From positions 372,001 through 436,000 of the forward strand of contig NZ_CP029693.1 of NCBI RefSeq assembly GCF_003228315.1: a stretch of 64,000 nt of DNA. The letters run 5' to 3'. Positions 19,740-28,302 of the stretch are shown piece after piece. Under the pieces are notes generated by a model, which saw only the letters and a list, made by a program, of their open reading frames with translations, was not told where the DNA came from and searched no databases. The translations under genes and the position numbers were made by a program. How positions within the stretch are numbered: the first letter of the stretch is position 1; each line of letters begins with the position of its first letter. The DNA comes from Pseudomonas putida. Lineage in GTDB: Bacteria; Pseudomonadota; Gammaproteobacteria; Pseudomonadales; Pseudomonadaceae.

Positions 19740-19987
19740 TGACCCTGGCTCAGCTGCGCATGCTGATCGAACACAGTTTTTCGCCACTGGCCTGTGATTG
19801 CAGCATCTCGGGCGATCATTACCTGACGGTCAAGCTTTATCACCCTGTATCCGGGCAGGTGGATCTGGTGGTCAGTGGTTTGAATATGACGACGCTGCAG
19901 TCAGCCGAAGCGGTGGCCGCGCTGATTGAAGAACTGCGCTACGAACTGGAGACCAGCAGCCTGAATCGCCCTGATCCGGTGATGTAG
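19736..19987 (+). CDS. DUF1652 family small protein
   Basis: An 83-residue protein of the Pseudomonas-restricted DUF1652 family. The typical outline is clear: MTLAQLRMLIEHSFSPLACD, a C-x-C pattern, then a strand pair (YLTVKLYHPVSGQVDLVVSG) and a helix ending EELRYELE. Function is unknown; no signal peptide or membrane segment is present. The double ATG at 19736 begins exactly where family similarity starts, although the frame stays open to 19625. It lies downstream of the LuxR-PAS gene and of the GGTGCAA array, so regulation by that regulator is plausible but not shown. Confidence 0.75.
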   Translation: MMTLAQLRMLIEHSFSPLACDCSISGDHYLTVKLYHPVSGQVDLVVSGLNMTTLQSAEAVAALIEELRYELETSSLNRPDPVM

Positions 19988-20116
19988 TTTTTGTCGGTTT
20001 TGAATATCGATTGGGCCTGAAGACCCATAAAAACAGCTTTTCTGTCGGCTACCCGTGAACTTTTTGGCAGTGTTTTGTTGTCACAAACTTGTCGATCACT
20101 TTTCGCGGGTCATCCT

Positions 20117-20335
20117 ATGAACAGTCTCGGGAAGCGCGTTTTTGCACCTCTGGCCCTCTGCACTGCGGTTCTTGCCGGGTGCGCCAGTCCGCCACCTCCA
20201 CCGCCCGCTGCGCCACCGCCACCTCCTGAGCGCACCTGCCAGGCCATGGATAAAACCGATGTCATCGGTGATGTACGAGGTGAAGATGGCCAGGTCACAC
20301 GGCTGACGACCACAACCCGGTGCGTCACTCAATAA
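20117..20335 (+). CDS. Small proline-rich lipoprotein
   Basis: A 72-residue protein. A signal peptide ends in the lipobox LAGC with the lipidated cysteine at residue 22. The next residue is Ala, not Asp, so outer-membrane sorting is expected. It is followed by two polyproline runs (PPPPPP and PPPPP) and then a short conserved-looking tail, DKTDVIGDVRGEDGQVTRLT. The proline run may be a flexible or wall-spanning spacer. The start at 20117 removes a 14-codon extension that would spoil the signal peptide. No partner gene is evident and no function can be assigned. Confidence 0.75.
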   Translation: MNSLGKRVFAPLALCTAVLAGCASPPPPPPAAPPPPPERTCQAMDKTDVIGDVRGEDGQVTRLTTTTRCVTQ

Positions 20336-20345
20336 CCGTGCTTTT

Positions 20346-20411
20346 GTGGGAGCAAGGCTTGCCCGCGATGGGGTCCTCAAGATCGCTATCGCGGGCAAGC
20401 CTTGCTCCTGC
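20346..20411. repeat. REP doublet 9 (family B, 18-nt loop)
   Basis: A pair with GCAAGGCTTGCCCGCGAT core, GTGGGAG-first, in the convergent gap between the lipoprotein and SDR genes. The right unit ends CTCCTGC. Confidence 0.95.
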
Positions 20412-20426
20412 AAAAGCACCTGTAAA

Positions 20427-21194
20427 TCAGGACAGGAAACCGCCATCCACATTCAGCGAAACGCCGGTGGTGTAGCTGGAGGCATCGCTGGCCAGGTACA
20501 GCACCGCGCCGGCCATCTCACTCGGGTCTGCCACGCGCTTGAGCGGGATTTGCGCCAGCGCGGTGTTGAGGATGGCTTCGTTCTTCACCAGGGCCGAGGC
20601 GAACTTGGTGTCGGTCAGGCCCGGGAGGAGGGCGTTGCAGCGAATGCCGAACTGCGCGCATTCCTTGGCGAAGACCTTCGTCATGTTGATCACGGCCGCC
20701 TTGGTCACCGAATAGATGCCCTGGAACACGCCCGGCGAGATGCCGTTGATCGACGCCACGTTGATGATGCTGCCGCCGCCGTTCTCGCGCATCAGCTTGC
20801 CGGCTTCCACCGACATGAAGAAATAACCGCGAATGTTGACGTCGACGGTCTTCTGGAACGCGCCCAGATCGGTGTCCAGCACATTGCAGAACTGCGGGTT
20901 GGTCGCCGCGTTGTTGACCAGGATATCCAGGCGACCGAACTGCTCCTTGATGCCGGCGAAGACCTGGCTGATCTGTTCCATTTCCCCGATATGGCACGCG
21001 ATGGCCGTGGCCTTGCCACCGGCGGCGATGATCGCGTCGGCTACGTGCTGGCAACCTTCGAGCTTGCGGCTCGAGACGATCACATGGGCGCCTTGCTGGG
21101 CCAGCAGTTTGGCGATGGCCTCACCGATGCCGCGGCTGGCGCCGGAGACGAAAGCGATCTTGCCGTCGAGGTCGAACAACTGAGTCTTGGACAT
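20427..21194 (-). CDS. Short-chain dehydrogenase/reductase
   Basis: A 255-residue classical SDR. The nucleotide-binding SGASRGIGEAIAKLL, the NNAATNP motif, and the catalytic Ser with YSVTK (in GIYSVTKAAVINMTK) are all present, and the length is typical. Arg after the first Gly motif suggests NADP preference, though this is only a rule of thumb. In many pseudomonads this gene is paired with the phosphotransferase at 21353 and linked to acyl-CoA dehydrogenase genes, hinting at fatty- or branched-acid metabolism. Here the two are separated by a REP doublet. The substrate is unknown. Confidence 0.88.
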   Translation of the reverse strand: MSKTQLFDLDGKIAFVSGASRGIGEAIAKLLAQQGAHVIVSSRKLEGCQHVADAIIAAGGKATAIACHIGEMEQISQVFAGIKEQFGRLDILVNNAATNPQFCNVLDTDLGAFQKTVDVNIRGYFFMSVEAGKLMRENGGGSIINVASINGISPGVFQGIYSVTKAAVINMTKVFAKECAQFGIRCNALLPGLTDTKFASALVKNEAILNTALAQIPLKRVADPSEMAGAVLYLASDASSYTTGVSLNVDGGFLS

Positions 21195-21242
21195 GGGATT
21201 TTCCTTATTGGAGATCTGGCTCAGAGGCCGATTCTGTTCACT

Positions 21243-21340
21243 GTAGGAGCGAGCCTGCTCGCGATGGACTCAGGAGCGCCGCAGGGTGTCAGGTGCCCAG
21301 CGTTATCGTTCACGACCATCGCGAGCGGGCTCGCTCCTAC
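21243..21340. repeat. REP doublet 10 (family A, 52-nt loop)
   Basis: A member of the conserved 52-nt-loop class, here in the opposite loop orientation (the loop reverse complement contains GTGAACGATAACGC and GACACCCTGCGGCG). Confidence 0.95.
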
Positions 21341-21352
21341 AGAGGATTGGGG

Positions 21353-22420
21353 TCAGAGGCTGGATTTGTGGATGACCTGCAGGCTCATTTGTTCCAGCAG
21401 TTTGTTCATGTGAATGAACTGCGCGAAGCGTTTGTCCTGGGTCTGGCCATGGTAGAAGCGGTAGTAGATCTGCTGCACGATGCCGGCCAGGCGAAACAGG
21501 CCGTAGGTGTAGTAGAAGTCGAAGTTGTCGATCTGGATGCCGGAGCGTTCGGCGTAGTAATCGACGAATTCGCGGCGGGTCAGCATGCCGGGTGCATGGC
21601 TTGGCTGGCGACGCATCAGTTGCACGGGTGCCGGGTCGCCGGCTTCGATCCAGTAGGCGAGGGTGTTGCCCAGGTCCATCAACGGATCGCCAAGGGTGGT
21701 CAGCTCCCAGTCGAGCACGCCGATGATCTGCATCGGGTTGTGCGGATCGAGGATCACGTTATCGAAGCGATAGTCGTTGTGCACGATGCTGGAGGTCGGG
21801 TGATCGGCCGGCATCTTGTCGTTAAGCCAGGCCTTGACCGCTTCCCAATGGGGCGCGTCCGGGGTCAGGGCTTTTTCGTAGCGCTCGCTCCAGCCCTTGA
21901 TCTGCCGTGCCACGTACCCCTCGGGCTTGCCCAAGTCGCCCAGGCCGTAGGCGTTGTAATCGACCCGGTGCAGTTCGACGAACTTGTCGATGAAGCTTTT
22001 GCACAGCGCTTCGGTTTTCGCTGCATCGAGCCCCAGTTCCGGCGGCAGTTCCGAGCGCAGGATGATGCCCTTGACCCGTTCCATCACGTAGAACTCGGCG
22101 CCGATCACCGATTCGTCGGTGCAGTGCACGTAGGCTTTGGGGCAATACGGAAAACCGTCGCGCAATTGATTGAGGATGCGGAATTCGCGGCCCATGTCAT
22201 GGGCGGACTTGGCCTTGTGGCCGAAGGGTGGTCGGCGCAGGACGAACTCCTGTTCCGGGTATTCGAGCAAATAGGTGAGGTTCGACGCGCCGCCGGGAAA
22301 CTGGCTGATCTGCGGCAAGCCGGTGAGGCCGGGAATGTGCGCCTTGAGGTACGGATCGATCAGGCTGGCATCGAGTTCTTCGCCGGAGCGGATACGGGTG
22401 GACTGGTCAGTAAGCGCCAT
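21353..22420 (-). CDS. Aminoglycoside-phosphotransferase-like kinase (APH family)
   Basis: A 355-residue member of the APH/choline-kinase fold. The N-lobe holds LPQISQFPGGASNLTYLLE and EFVLRRPP, with the ATP-contacting Arg/Lys region. The catalytic loop is SIVHNDYRFDNVILD (Brenner-type HxDxxxxN), and metal-binding DWELTTLGDPLMDLG follows. Relatives fused or linked to acyl-CoA dehydrogenases (ACAD10/11-like) phosphorylate 4-hydroxyacyl-CoA; that is a reasonable guess here because of the SDR next to it. An antibiotic-resistance role is unlikely. Confidence 0.85.
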   Translation of the reverse strand: MALTDQSTRIRSGEELDASLIDPYLKAHIPGLTGLPQISQFPGGASNLTYLLEYPEQEFVLRRPPFGHKAKSAHDMGREFRILNQLRDGFPYCPKAYVHCTDESVIGAEFYVMERVKGIILRSELPPELGLDAAKTEALCKSFIDKFVELHRVDYNAYGLGDLGKPEGYVARQIKGWSERYEKALTPDAPHWEAVKAWLNDKMPADHPTSSIVHNDYRFDNVILDPHNPMQIIGVLDWELTTLGDPLMDLGNTLAYWIEAGDPAPVQLMRRQPSHAPGMLTRREFVDYYAERSGIQIDNFDFYYTYGLFRLAGIVQQIYYRFYHGQTQDKRFAQFIHMNKLLEQMSLQVIHKSSL

Positions 22421-22563
22421 GCTTATCCCTTCTGCTTATTCTGGAGGCCTGCAACTATTGGCTAATCTAATGCGCGCTCCCGGCAGCCACAACCACGAAC
22501 CGCCCTTATAGGTGAGCGTGTTGCCGGGCAATCATTGTTTTTGATACACCTGTTTGAATTGTC

Positions 22564-23529
22564 CTACACCGCGGCGTTACTGAGGCCGCGCGGCAGTTCG
22601 ATCGGGGTAAGTACAGGCTTGCCGGAGAAGAACGCCACCAGGTTGCGGCCCACCAGCTCGACGGTGCCCTGGGTCGCCTCTGGCGACAGGCCGGCGACAT
22701 GTGGGGTCAGGATGACGTTGCTCAGGGTCTTGAGCGCATCCGGCACCTGAGGCTCGGCATCGAACACGTCCAGTGCGGCGCCGGCGATACGCCGTTGCTC
22801 GAGGGCGGTGATCAGATCGGCGGTGACCACCACGCTGGCCCGGGCGATGTTGACCAGAAAACCGTTGGGGCCCAGGGCGTCGAGGACCTGGCGATTGACC
22901 AGGTGTTGGGTGCCCAGGCCACCGGGGGTGGCAATGATCAGGAAATCCGAGGCGCGTGCCAGTTCGGTGGGGGTGGAGCAGAACTCGTAGGGCACGTCAT
23001 CGCGATGCTGGCGGTTGTGGTAGCACACATTCATGTCGAACCCGCCGGCGGCGCGTTTGGCAATGGCCATGCCGACTGCACCCAGACCCAGAATCCCCAG
23101 GCGTTTGCCGGCCAGGGAAGGGCGCATGATTTTCGGCCACTCGCCCCGGCGCACGGCGGCGTCGCACCGGGGCACGTCACGCACCAGCGACAGCAGCAGG
23201 GCCATGGCGTGGTCGGCGACGGACGAGGCATTGACCCCGGCGCCATTGGTGACGGTGATGCCCCGGTCGGCGGCCGCCTGCAGGTCGACCATTTCATAGC
23301 CGGCGCCGATCACGCAGATGATTTTCAGCTTGGGCAGGGCGGCGATTTCATTGGCATGCAGGCCCAGCGGGCCGCGGGTCAGGACCGCGTCGATCCCGGC
23401 GCCATGACGTTTGATGGCTTCGGCGCGCTCGGCAGGGGTAGGGGCCAGAATCAGGTGGAAACCCTGATGTTCGAGGATGGGCAGGTAATCGTTGATGGTC
23501 TCAACCAGTACCAGTACGGTTGCGGGCAT
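22564..23529 (-). CDS. D-2-hydroxyacid dehydrogenase
   Basis: A 321-residue NAD(P)-dependent dehydrogenase of the glyoxylate/hydroxypyruvate reductase group. The Rossmann motif GILGLGAVGMAIAKRA is in the middle. The catalytic triad is complete: Arg in NIARASVVV, Glu in DVFDAEP, and His in LTPHVAGLSPEA. The N-terminal half-domain includes the substrate-loop RGPLGLHANEI and VIGAGYEMVDL. The start at 23529 is set by AAAGGAG just upstream; 31 upstream codons are unrelated. The substrate (glyoxylate, hydroxypyruvate or a larger 2-keto acid) cannot be fixed from sequence. Confidence 0.9.
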   Translation of the reverse strand: MPATVLVLVETINDYLPILEHQGFHLILAPTPAERAEAIKRHGAGIDAVLTRGPLGLHANEIAALPKLKIICVIGAGYEMVDLQAAADRGITVTNGAGVNASSVADHAMALLLSLVRDVPRCDAAVRRGEWPKIMRPSLAGKRLGILGLGAVGMAIAKRAAGGFDMNVCYHNRQHRDDVPYEFCSTPTELARASDFLIIATPGGLGTQHLVNRQVLDALGPNGFLVNIARASVVVTADLITALEQRRIAGAALDVFDAEPQVPDALKTLSNVILTPHVAGLSPEATQGTVELVGRNLVAFFSGKPVLTPIELPRGLSNAAV

Positions 23530-23630
23530 GCTTGGCTCCTTTGGGCATGGGTGATGGGCTCGAACGTCGGGTGAGATTGCTGCCTCCCGAGCATTTTGGC
23601 AATCGTCATGTCCGAGCCGCATCCATCAGT

Positions 23631-23729
23631 GTAGGAGCTGCCGCAGGCTGCGATGGGTGTTAACGAGAACGCGGGGTTTCTGGATGCCCGCGTTGTCTGG
23701 GCGTTCTTCGCGAGCAGGCTCGCTCCTAC
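23631..23729. repeat. REP doublet 11, mixed: family C unit + family A unit, 52-nt loop
   Basis: The left unit has the CTGCCGCAGGCTGCGAT core and the right unit the GAGCAGGCTCGC core, yet they enclose a loop of exactly 52 nt of the conserved class (GTTAACGAGAACGCGG...). The two units cannot pair with each other along their full length. Confidence 0.9.
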
Positions 23730-23733
23730 AGGG

Positions 23734-24324
23734 TCAGGAAGCGTCGTTGGTCAGGAAGCGTCGCGCCGCTTCGAGGATTTCGTCCGACAGGGCCTCGCCC
23801 CGGGTGGCACGGGCCAGCGTCAGCGCGCCGACCATCAGCGAATACTGCACGAGTGCCTGTTGGCGCTGTTCCTCGGGATCGTCCGAATCCATCAACTGGC
23901 CGAATGCATCGAGCAGTCGGTTCAGCCCCGCCATGAACGGCTCGCGCAAGCCGCTGTCGGCGCTCTCGTGGCACATGTCACCGGCGAAAGCCACCACCGG
24001 GCAGCTTTCACCGGGATTGTCACGGCTATGGGCCGAAAGGTACGGCTCGATCAACGCCTGACGCGCAGAGGCTTTGTCCTGGCCGGTATCGCCCCGTAGC
24101 TTCCAGCGCTCACCCACTTGCTTGAACGCCCGCTCGCTGGCCTCTTTGGCCAAGGCTTCCTTGGACTCGAAGTGGCCATAGAAACCGCCATGGGTCAGGC
24201 CGGCCGCCGCCATCACATCGACGACGCTGATTCCGTGCAGCCCGCGTTCGCGGAACAGGCGGGTGGCGGCGTCGACAATGATTTCGCGGTTGAGATCGGC
24301 TTGCTTGCGGGAAACTCGAGGCAT
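23734..24324 (-). CDS. TetR-family transcriptional regulator
   Basis: A 196-residue repressor. The N-terminal helix-turn-helix (about residues 10-55) reads NREIIVDAATRLFRERG, then VVDVMAAAGLTHGGFYGHF. The C-terminal domain resembles the YjdC/AcrR-like group with SCPVVAFAGDMCHES, which holds two cysteines. The ligand is unknown. The divergent or adjacent targets are unclear: the tautomerase gene lies just upstream in the same direction, and its stop is 29 bp from this start, so the two may be co-transcribed. The 3' end abuts a REP unit. Confidence 0.85.
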   Translation of the reverse strand: MPRVSRKQADLNREIIVDAATRLFRERGLHGISVVDVMAAAGLTHGGFYGHFESKEALAKEASERAFKQVGERWKLRGDTGQDKASARQALIEPYLSAHSRDNPGESCPVVAFAGDMCHESADSGLREPFMAGLNRLLDAFGQLMDSDDPEEQRQQALVQYSLMVGALTLARATRGEALSDEILEAARRFLTNDAS

Positions 24325-24353
24325 GGGTGGCTCACAGGTATTTGAATGGAACG

Positions 24354-24737
24354 TCAGAGGGCGTACTGGGCGATGCCGTTGCCGAACGACCAGTTTTCCT
24401 TCTTCACTTCCACCAGATTAATGAAAACATCCTCCAGACGCACGGCCAGTTCCTTGTTCAGGCTTTCGGCGATGGTCTTGTAGAGCAGTTTTTTCTTCTC
24501 GACAGTACGCCCCTCGCTCATCGTGATCTGGATGATGACCAGCTTGTCGGTGCGGGAAATGCCGAGGTAGGTCGGATCGAAGATGAAGTGATGCTCGTCG
24601 TGTTCGGCGAGGATCTGGAAGTTATCGTCCTTGGGCACGTCAATGGCGCTGTGCATGGCGGCGTAGACCAGTTCGCCGATGCGCTTGGCGTAGGTAGGGT
24701 CCTGTTGCTTTTTGATCTCGATGCGAACCAGTGGCAT
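24354..24737 (-). CDS. Tautomerase family protein
   Basis: A 127-residue protein that begins Met-Pro-Leu-Val-Arg, so Pro2 becomes the N-terminal catalytic proline after Met removal, as in 4-oxalocrotonate tautomerase/MIF-like enzymes. It is about twice the length of 4-OT, fitting the group with a fused beta-alpha-beta repeat. The start at 24737 was chosen because of Pro2; the frame runs 65 codons further upstream through a REP element and is not real there. It probably shares a transcript with the TetR gene downstream. The substrate is unknown. Confidence 0.85.
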   Translation of the reverse strand: MPLVRIEIKKQQDPTYAKRIGELVYAAMHSAIDVPKDDNFQILAEHDEHHFIFDPTYLGISRTDKLVIIQITMSEGRTVEKKKLLYKTIAESLNKELAVRLEDVFINLVEVKKENWSFGNGIAQYAL

Positions 24738-25102
24738 GACGTGACTCCGGATTGAGGGCAGGTGCATTAAAAATACATGATGAATAACCTTTATCAAGTG
24801 CGGACTGACGTTTACCGATGAACGACGCGAACCCCTGTAGGAGCGAGCCTGCTCGCGATGGACGCCAACGATTACGCGGGAAGCCTGACACCCCGCGGCG
24901 CTCTCGGGTTTCTCGCGAGCATGCTCGCTCATACAGAAAGGGGGGGCGGTGCAACCTGGTACAACCGTTCCTCATCTAAGTCTTTGCTTCTGTTCATTAA
25001 TCTTGGACAATCGCGCCCCTGTTTCGGCCGGGCGCTGCCTGTCGGGTACTCCGACGCGTTCTGGCCGGGTGGCAAGTGACCGGAATGTGGAGATCCCACC
25101 GG
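24738..25102. other. 365-bp divergent gap, tautomerase / amino acid transporter
   Basis: It holds REP doublet 12 and about 165 bp between it and the transporter start. A weak -35/-10-like pair (TTGCTT and ACAATC, 17 bp apart) lies near 24985-25015. No ORF with similarity or ribosome site was seen. Confidence 0.6.
24837..24934. repeat. REP doublet 12 (family A, 52-nt loop)
   Basis: Loop GGACGCCAACGATTACGCGG... with GACACCCCGCGGCG. The right unit has drifted (CTCATAC end, GCATGC centre). Confidence 0.93.
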
Positions 25103-26383
25103 ATGAATGATCAGGCCAATAGCGTTAACGAACGCTTTGTATCGGCGACACCAGCAACGCTTTCGAGCTGGAATCGTCATGACACCACCTGGATGCTGGG
25201 CCTGTTTGGCACGGCGATTGGTGCGGGTACCCTGTTTTTGCCGATCAACGCGGGCCTTGGCGGTTTCTGGCCGCTGCTGATCCTGGCGTTGCTGGCGTTC
25301 CCGATGACCTTCTACGCGCACCGTGGCCTGACCCGCTTCGTGCTGTCCGGTCGTGAAGGTGCGGACATCACCGAAGTCGTGGAAGAGCATTTCGGCATCA
25401 AGGCCGGCGCGCTGATCACCTTGCTCTACTTCTTTGCGATCTTCCCGATCCTGCTGATCTACAGCGTGGCCCTGACCAACACCGTGGGCAGCTTCCTCGA
25501 GCATCAACTGCACATCATGCCGCCACCGCGCGCGGTGCTGTCGCTGGTGCTGATCCTCGGCCTGCTGGCCGTGGTGCGTTGCGGCGAGCAGATGATCGTC
25601 AAGGCCATGAGCCTGATGGTCTACCCGTTCATCGTCGCCTTGCTGTTCCTGGCGGTGTTCCTGATTCCGCACTGGAACGGCGGCATCCTGACCACCGCCA
25701 GCACGATGCCCGAGCCGTCTGCCTTGCTGCATACCCTATGGCTGGCAATCCCGGTGATGGTGTTCTCGTTCAACCATTCGCCGATCATCTCGGCGTTCGC
25801 GGTGGACCAGAAGCGTCGTTATGGTGAACACGCCGAACAGCGCAGCTCGCAGATCCTGTCCCGCGCCCACGCCTTGATGGTGGTGATGGTGCTGTTCTTC
25901 GTCTTCAGCTGTGTGCTGACCCTGTCGCCGGCGCAACTGGCCGAAGCGAAGGCGCAGAACCTGTCGATCCTGTCCTACCTGGCCAACCACTTCAGCAACC
26001 CGACCATCGCCTTCGCGGCGCCGTTGATTGCTTTCGTGGCCATCTCCAAGTCGTTCCTGGGCCATTACATCGGTGCCAGCGAAGGCCTCAAGGGCCTGAT
26101 CGTCAAAAGCGGAAAGCGTCCGGCGGCCAAGACCCTGGATCGCATGACCGCCGCGTTCATGCTGGTGGTGTGCTGGATCGTTGCCACGCTGAACCCGAGC
26201 ATCCTGGGCATGATCGAAACCCTGGGCGGCCCGGTGATCGCGGCGATCCTGTTCCTGATGCCGATGTACGCCATCCGCAAGGTGCCGGCCATGGCGCGCT
26301 ATCGCGGCCAGGCGTCGAACGTGTTTGTGGTGGCGGTCGGTCTGGTAGCGATTTCGGCGCTGATTTATTCGTTGACGGCGTGA
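25103..26383 (+). CDS. Serine/threonine-type amino acid transporter (HAAAP/SdaC family)
   Basis: A 426-residue inner-membrane carrier with 11 hydrophobic helices. It matches the hydroxy/aromatic amino acid permease family, with FGTAIGAGTLFLPINAG in helix 1 (the unwound substrate segment) and FSFNHSPIISAFAVDQKRRYG in the middle, a hallmark of SdaC/TdcC-like serine and threonine importers. GGAG lies about 10 nt before the ATG; longer in-frame starts at 25076 or 25085 are less likely. A strong terminator follows. No serine dehydratase gene lies next to it, so the substrate stays open between serine, threonine and related amino acids. Confidence 0.88.
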   Translation: MNDQANSVNERFVSATPATLSSWNRHDTTWMLGLFGTAIGAGTLFLPINAGLGGFWPLLILALLAFPMTFYAHRGLTRFVLSGREGADITEVVEEHFGIKAGALITLLYFFAIFPILLIYSVALTNTVGSFLEHQLHIMPPPRAVLSLVLILGLLAVVRCGEQMIVKAMSLMVYPFIVALLFLAVFLIPHWNGGILTTASTMPEPSALLHTLWLAIPVMVFSFNHSPIISAFAVDQKRRYGEHAEQRSSQILSRAHALMVVMVLFFVFSCVLTLSPAQLAEAKAQNLSILSYLANHFSNPTIAFAAPLIAFVAISKSFLGHYIGASEGLKGLIVKSGKRPAAKTLDRMTAAFMLVVCWIVATLNPSILGMIETLGGPVIAAILFLMPMYAIRKVPAMARYRGQASNVFVVAVGLVAISALIYSLTA

Positions 26384-26425
26384 TCGTTCGCCGGCTCGCG
26401 CAGAGCCGGTTTGACAGCTACAGTG

Positions 26426-26459
26426 GCCGCTGCGCGTGATGCGCGCAGCGGCTTTTTTT
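26426..26459 (+). terminator. Rho-independent terminator of the amino acid transporter
   Basis: Stem GCCGCTGCGC (26426-26435) with GCGCAGCGGC (26443-26452), a short loop, then seven T. Its position rules out the longer start proposed by the open frame of the next gene. Confidence 0.93.
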
Positions 26460-26476
26460 CGCCTGGAGACACTGGA

Positions 26477-28129
26477 TTGTCGAGCGCCTCGCCTCAAAAC
26501 CCCTCCGAGCAGCCCAACCGTTGGCAGGACCTGTTGGCCGGGTTGTCGATTGCCGGACTGCTGCTACCCGAAGCGGTCGCTTATTCAAGCATCGCAGCAC
26601 TCGCTCCCCAGGCGGGCGTCATCGCCCTGTTCGCCGGCCTGTTGTGCTACGGCCTGTTCGGCACCAGCCGCTTTGCCATTGTCTCGGCGACCTCATCCTC
26701 CGCCGCCGTCCTGGCCGCCGCCACCGCGACCCTGGCCAATGGCGACCCGCAACTGCGCTCGGCCCTGGCGATCGGACTGGTGATGATGACGGGGGCATTC
26801 TTTTTGCTGGCGGGCTTGTTCAAGCTCGGCAGCGTGACGTCATTCATCGCCAAGCCCGTGTTGCGCGGTTTTGCCTTTGGCCTGGCGCTGACCATCATTT
26901 TCAAGCAGGTCGCGAGTGTGGTCGGGGTGCATCTGAGCGATGCCAATCTGGTGCGATTCCTGCCGCAATTGCTCGAACAATTGCCGCAATGGAACTGGGT
27001 GGCAGCGGGCGTCGGCTTGGTGGCTTTGCTGCTGTTACAGCTGTTTGCGCGGTTTCGACGCCTGCCTGGCGGTTTGCTGGTGGTGGTGATCGGCATCGCC
27101 GCCGGCCATTGGCTGAACCTGCCTACGTACGGCGTGAAGTTAATCGGGGTGATCGACCTCAGCCTTGAGGTGCCAACGCTGCCGGTTCTGCCGTTCGCCG
27201 ACTGGTTGCGCCTTGGGGAGCTGGCGTTTGCCATGGTGATGATCCTGTACGCGGAGTCCTACGGCTCCATCAGTGCCTACGCGCTTAAACACGGCGATCG
27301 CATCACCTCCAATCGGGACCTGCTGGCGCTCGGTGCTTCCAATCTGCTGTCCGGCCTATTCCACGGTATGCCCGCGGGGGCAGGGTATTCGGCGACATCG
27401 GCGAATGAAGCCGCCGGTGCGACCTCACGGCTGGCCGGTGGGGTGGCGGCACTGGTGGTGCTGCTCATTGTCTTGACGGTGCTGCCTTATATCGCCCTGA
27501 CCCCGGAGCCGATTCTCGCCGCGATCGTCATCCACGCGCTGAGCCGGGGCTTGAGCCTGCAACCATTGGGGCGTTATTTCATCTGGCGGCGTGACCGTCT
27601 GCTGGTGATTTGCGCCGTGGGGGCGGTACTGATGCTGGGTGTGCTCGACGGTTTGCTGGTGGCGGTGGCCATCAGCGTGTTGTTGATGCTCAAGCAGATG
27701 TCGGCGGCGGACATCCAGATTCTCGGTCGCATCGATGACGGCCACGATTTTGTCGACCTGCAGCGCCATCCGACGGCGAAAGCGCAGCCGGGTGTGTTGA
27801 TTGTGCGTCCGGGTGAAGCGTTGTTCTTTGCCAATGTCGAGCGGATTCTCGGCGGCGCCTTGCGCCTGATCCGGCATGCGCAGGCGCCGATTCATACGGT
27901 GATTCTCAGCCTGGAAGAGTCGCCGGATCTGGATGGCACCAGCATTGAGGCGCTGCAGGAGTTCTTTGTGCGCGTGAATCTGGAGGGCAAGCGGTTGATT
28001 CTGGCTCGTCTGAAGGACAGTGCTGAAACCGCATTGGCGGCGTTGCCCGAGGTGAAGGCCTGCAAGGTGATGTTGAGTGGGTTGAGTGTGGATGGGGCGG
28101 TGCAGCAGGCCTTCAAGCTGGACTCATAG
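26477..28129 (+). CDS. SulP-family anion (sulfate) permease with STAS domain
   Basis: A 550-residue transporter. The N-terminal hydrophobic part (about 20-420, 10-14 helices) carries the SulP signature around LSIAGLLLPEAVAYSSIAAL and GMPAGAGYSATSANEAAGA. A cytosolic STAS domain (about 435-545) follows with VLIVRPGEALFFANVE and LEESPDLDGTSIEALQEF. The frame is open back to 26411, but that region is the upstream terminator, so I place the start at TTG 26477 with GGAG 9 nt before it. SulP proteins carry sulfate, bicarbonate or dicarboxylates; the substrate here is undetermined. Confidence 0.88.
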   Translation: MSSASPQNPSEQPNRWQDLLAGLSIAGLLLPEAVAYSSIAALAPQAGVIALFAGLLCYGLFGTSRFAIVSATSSSAAVLAAATATLANGDPQLRSALAIGLVMMTGAFFLLAGLFKLGSVTSFIAKPVLRGFAFGLALTIIFKQVASVVGVHLSDANLVRFLPQLLEQLPQWNWVAAGVGLVALLLLQLFARFRRLPGGLLVVVIGIAAGHWLNLPTYGVKLIGVIDLSLEVPTLPVLPFADWLRLGELAFAMVMILYAESYGSISAYALKHGDRITSNRDLLALGASNLLSGLFHGMPAGAGYSATSANEAAGATSRLAGGVAALVVLLIVLTVLPYIALTPEPILAAIVIHALSRGLSLQPLGRYFIWRRDRLLVICAVGAVLMLGVLDGLLVAVAISVLLMLKQMSAADIQILGRIDDGHDFVDLQRHPTAKAQPGVLIVRPGEALFFANVERILGGALRLIRHAQAPIHTVILSLEESPDLDGTSIEALQEFFVRVNLEGKRLILARLKDSAETALAALPEVKACKVMLSGLSVDGAVQQAFKLDS

Positions 28130-28135
28130 CCTTCT

Positions 28136-28222
28136 GTAGGAGCGAGCCTGCTCGCGATAGCAGGCTGTCGGTAACATTTTCATCGACTGACCCGCCGCTA
28201 TCGCGAGCAGGCTCGCTCCTAC
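28136..28222. repeat. REP doublet 13 (family A, 41-nt loop)
   Basis: A perfect pair between the SulP gene and the convergent acnB terminator. Confidence 0.95.
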
Positions 28223-28249
28223 AGGGGGAAATGGTGAAATCACAGGCAT

Positions 28250-28284
28250 AAAAAAACGCCGCTCATCTCACGATGGGCGGCGTT
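28250..28284 (-). terminator. acnB terminator
   Basis: Stem AACGCCGC (28255-28262) with GCGGCGTT (28277-28284), plus inner CATC/GATG pairs. On the minus strand it is followed by a run of seven T (28250-28256), partly within the stem. Confidence 0.9.
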
Positions 28285-28302
28285 CTTCATTGCTTTGTAG
28301 CG

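Noticed and set aside
20011..20035. Terminator after the DUF1652 gene (TGGG...CCCA)
   Set aside because: Only 4 bp of stem and the following tract is A-rich, not T-rich.
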